DNA from: Paenibacillus sp.
Lineage (GTDB): Bacteria; Bacillota; Bacilli; Paenibacillales; Paenibacillaceae
Assembly (NCBI GenBank): GCA_029256665.1
Contig: JAQSXN010000211.1
Coordinates: forward strand, 1-6,881
Reading direction: 5' to 3'
Length of the DNA stretch: 6,881 nt
Shown here one piece after another: positions 6,276-6,881 of the stretch (its first letter is position 1; every line of letters starts with the position of its first letter). The notes under the pieces are model-generated. The model saw nothing but the letters and a program-made list of their open reading frames with translations. It had not been told where the DNA came from and did not search any database. Made by a program: the position numbers and the translations under genes.

Positions 6276-6367
6276 CGATGAAATAAGCTCGACGGCAACC
6301 GTTACATTTTTTAGCGGGACATTTAAGGCCAAATAAGCTCGATAGCATCCGTTAGAGCACGCCAACC

Positions 6368-6881
6368 CTACTTCAACTCTACCCCAAACTTATTGCCATA
6401 CCTCAAACTAACGTTCCAAGGCTGCTTCTTGCCCGTGCCTTCGTTCAGCACCTGGATCTGCTTAGGCAGCTGGAGCTCGACGAGATAATGACCCGGTTTG
6501 ACTAGTCCGTCTTTGCCCTTCATGTACCATGGAAGCGACATGTCGAATGCTTCTTCGGGAGCCAGCTTGCCCTTCATCGGAGGGAGCTTGGTCTGGGATA
6601 TAAGCTTCCGGTTCGTGCCGTCGGCATTCGCGCTATAGACGGCGAACGCAAGCGGCGTCTCGTCCACCACGACCGTCGATTTCTCCATATTGGTTAAAGT
6701 AAACTTGAAATTCATCACGGGATGATCCGTGACGCGGCTGCCGTCGCCGAAGCCGGATGGCGGGACCATCACGCCATATAGCGGGTACGTCAGATATTCT
6801 TGCTCGCGTTCGGGGATTTCTTCCCCAAGCGGATTATCCTTTACGCTAATAACATTCTGTACCTTTAAACGAAACGTGACG
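6368..6881 (-). CDS. Unrecognised beta-rich protein, possibly extracytoplasmic, 5'-partial
   Basis: The frame is open from the window edge to a TAG at 6368-6370, giving 170 visible C-terminal residues. A GTG at 6772 could be taken as a start, but 36 more codons upstream read as ordinary protein (FRLKVQNV, EYLTYPLYG), so the gene very probably begins outside the window. The visible part has alternating hydrophobic and polar strands typical of a beta sandwich: MNFKFTLTN, PLAFAVYSA, then GHYLVELQLP and VSLRYGNKFGVEL near the end. There is no Cys, no membrane segment and no catalytic motif that I recognise. The NFKFTLTN ... PGHYLVELQLP arrangement loosely recalls Ig-like or BsuPI-type domains of Bacillales surface proteins, a guess from style and not a family assignment. 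It is separated from the marR operon by 375 noncoding bases and a terminator-like hairpin, so it is probably a separate unit. Confidence 0.75.
   Translation of the reverse strand, partial: VTFRLKVQNVISVKDNPLGEEIPEREQEYLTYPLYGVMVPPSGFGDGSRVTDHPVMNFKFTLTNMEKSTVVVDETPLAFAVYSANADGTNRKLISQTKLPPMKGKLAPEEAFDMSLPWYMKGKDGLVKPGHYLVELQLPKQIQVLNEGTGKKQPWNVSLRYGNKFGVELK

Larger units (their letters stand above)
6171..6356. repeat. Symmetric array of four related intergenic repeats with 50-base offsets
   Basis: Unit A (6171-6201) and unit B (6221-6251) are direct copies with 26 of 31 bases equal, both beginning GTAACGGTTG. Unit C (6281-6306) and unit D (6331-6356) are direct copies with 22 of 26 bases equal, both beginning AAATAAGCTCGA. 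C and D read backwards belong to the same family as A and B: GTAACGGTTGCC at 6171-6182 is the exact reverse complement of 6294-6305. Both pairs are offset by exactly 50 bases, so the array is mirror-symmetric about 6263. No reading frame covers it. It looks like a cluster of small palindromic elements of the REP or MITE kind, but there is no transposase, target duplication or known name that I can point to. Confidence 0.8.

Noticed and set aside
6215..6312. Intrinsic terminator on the plus strand made of units B and C with the six-T run at 6307-6312
   Set aside because: The loop would be about 65 bases and no plus-strand gene lies upstream, so a classical terminator is unlikely.
6171..6356. 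Possible CRISPR array
   Set aside because: The regular 50-base offset is suggestive, but the copies differ from one another, two are inverted relative to the other two, and no cas genes are present.
6368..6772. GTG at 6772 as the true start of the last gene
   Set aside because: The frame stays open to the window edge with protein-like sequence upstream, and no good ribosome binding site precedes the GTG.

Overview
The window looks like chromosomal DNA of a moderately GC-rich Gram-positive bacterium, most likely Paenibacillaceae (Paenibacillus or Cohnella type). I infer this from strong AGGAGG-like ribosome binding sites, a TTG start codon, a family 5 glycosidase with an X2-like module, and a MarR plus paired ABC exporter operon typical of Firmicutes. 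The genus is inference; no 16S or other marker is present.

Layout. Bases 1-1311 (+) hold the 3' part of a glycoside hydrolase family 5 enzyme. It has an X2-like module, a second beta-rich module, a low-complexity linker and an unusual C-terminal membrane anchor. A hairpin overlaps its stop codon and lies in the short gap between convergent genes. Everything else is on the minus strand. Read in the direction of transcription it is: a partial gene for an unrecognised beta-rich protein (6881-6368); a 375-base noncoding stretch (6367-5993) with a repeat array, a terminator-like hairpin and a promoter; then a compact operon of marR-type regulator (5992-5552), ABC exporter half 1 (5547-3811), ABC exporter half 2 (3821-1947) and a zinc-ribbon Nudix hydrolase (1914-1351).

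How the genes work together. The two ABC half-transporters overlap by 11 bases and have complementary motif defects. Half 1 has Asp in place of the catalytic Glu and Gln in place of the switch His. Half 2 has the signature LSQGQ in place of LSGGQ. This is the pattern of heterodimeric type IV exporters such as TM287/288 and BmrCD, with one ATPase-competent and one degenerate nucleotide site. The MarR protein encoded four bases upstream is the obvious candidate for ligand-responsive control of the exporter and of itself. The Nudix gene follows after 32 bases with no visible terminator and is probably co-transcribed; its link to export is unknown.

The least ordinary part is noncoding. At 6171-6356, four related copies of a 26-31 base repeat stand as two direct copies facing two inverted copies. 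Both pairs are offset by exactly 50 bases, so the array is symmetric about position 6263. A shared hairpin core with CTAATTGC occurs in two of the copies and again near 6076-6091. I see no clearly new protein system in the window.
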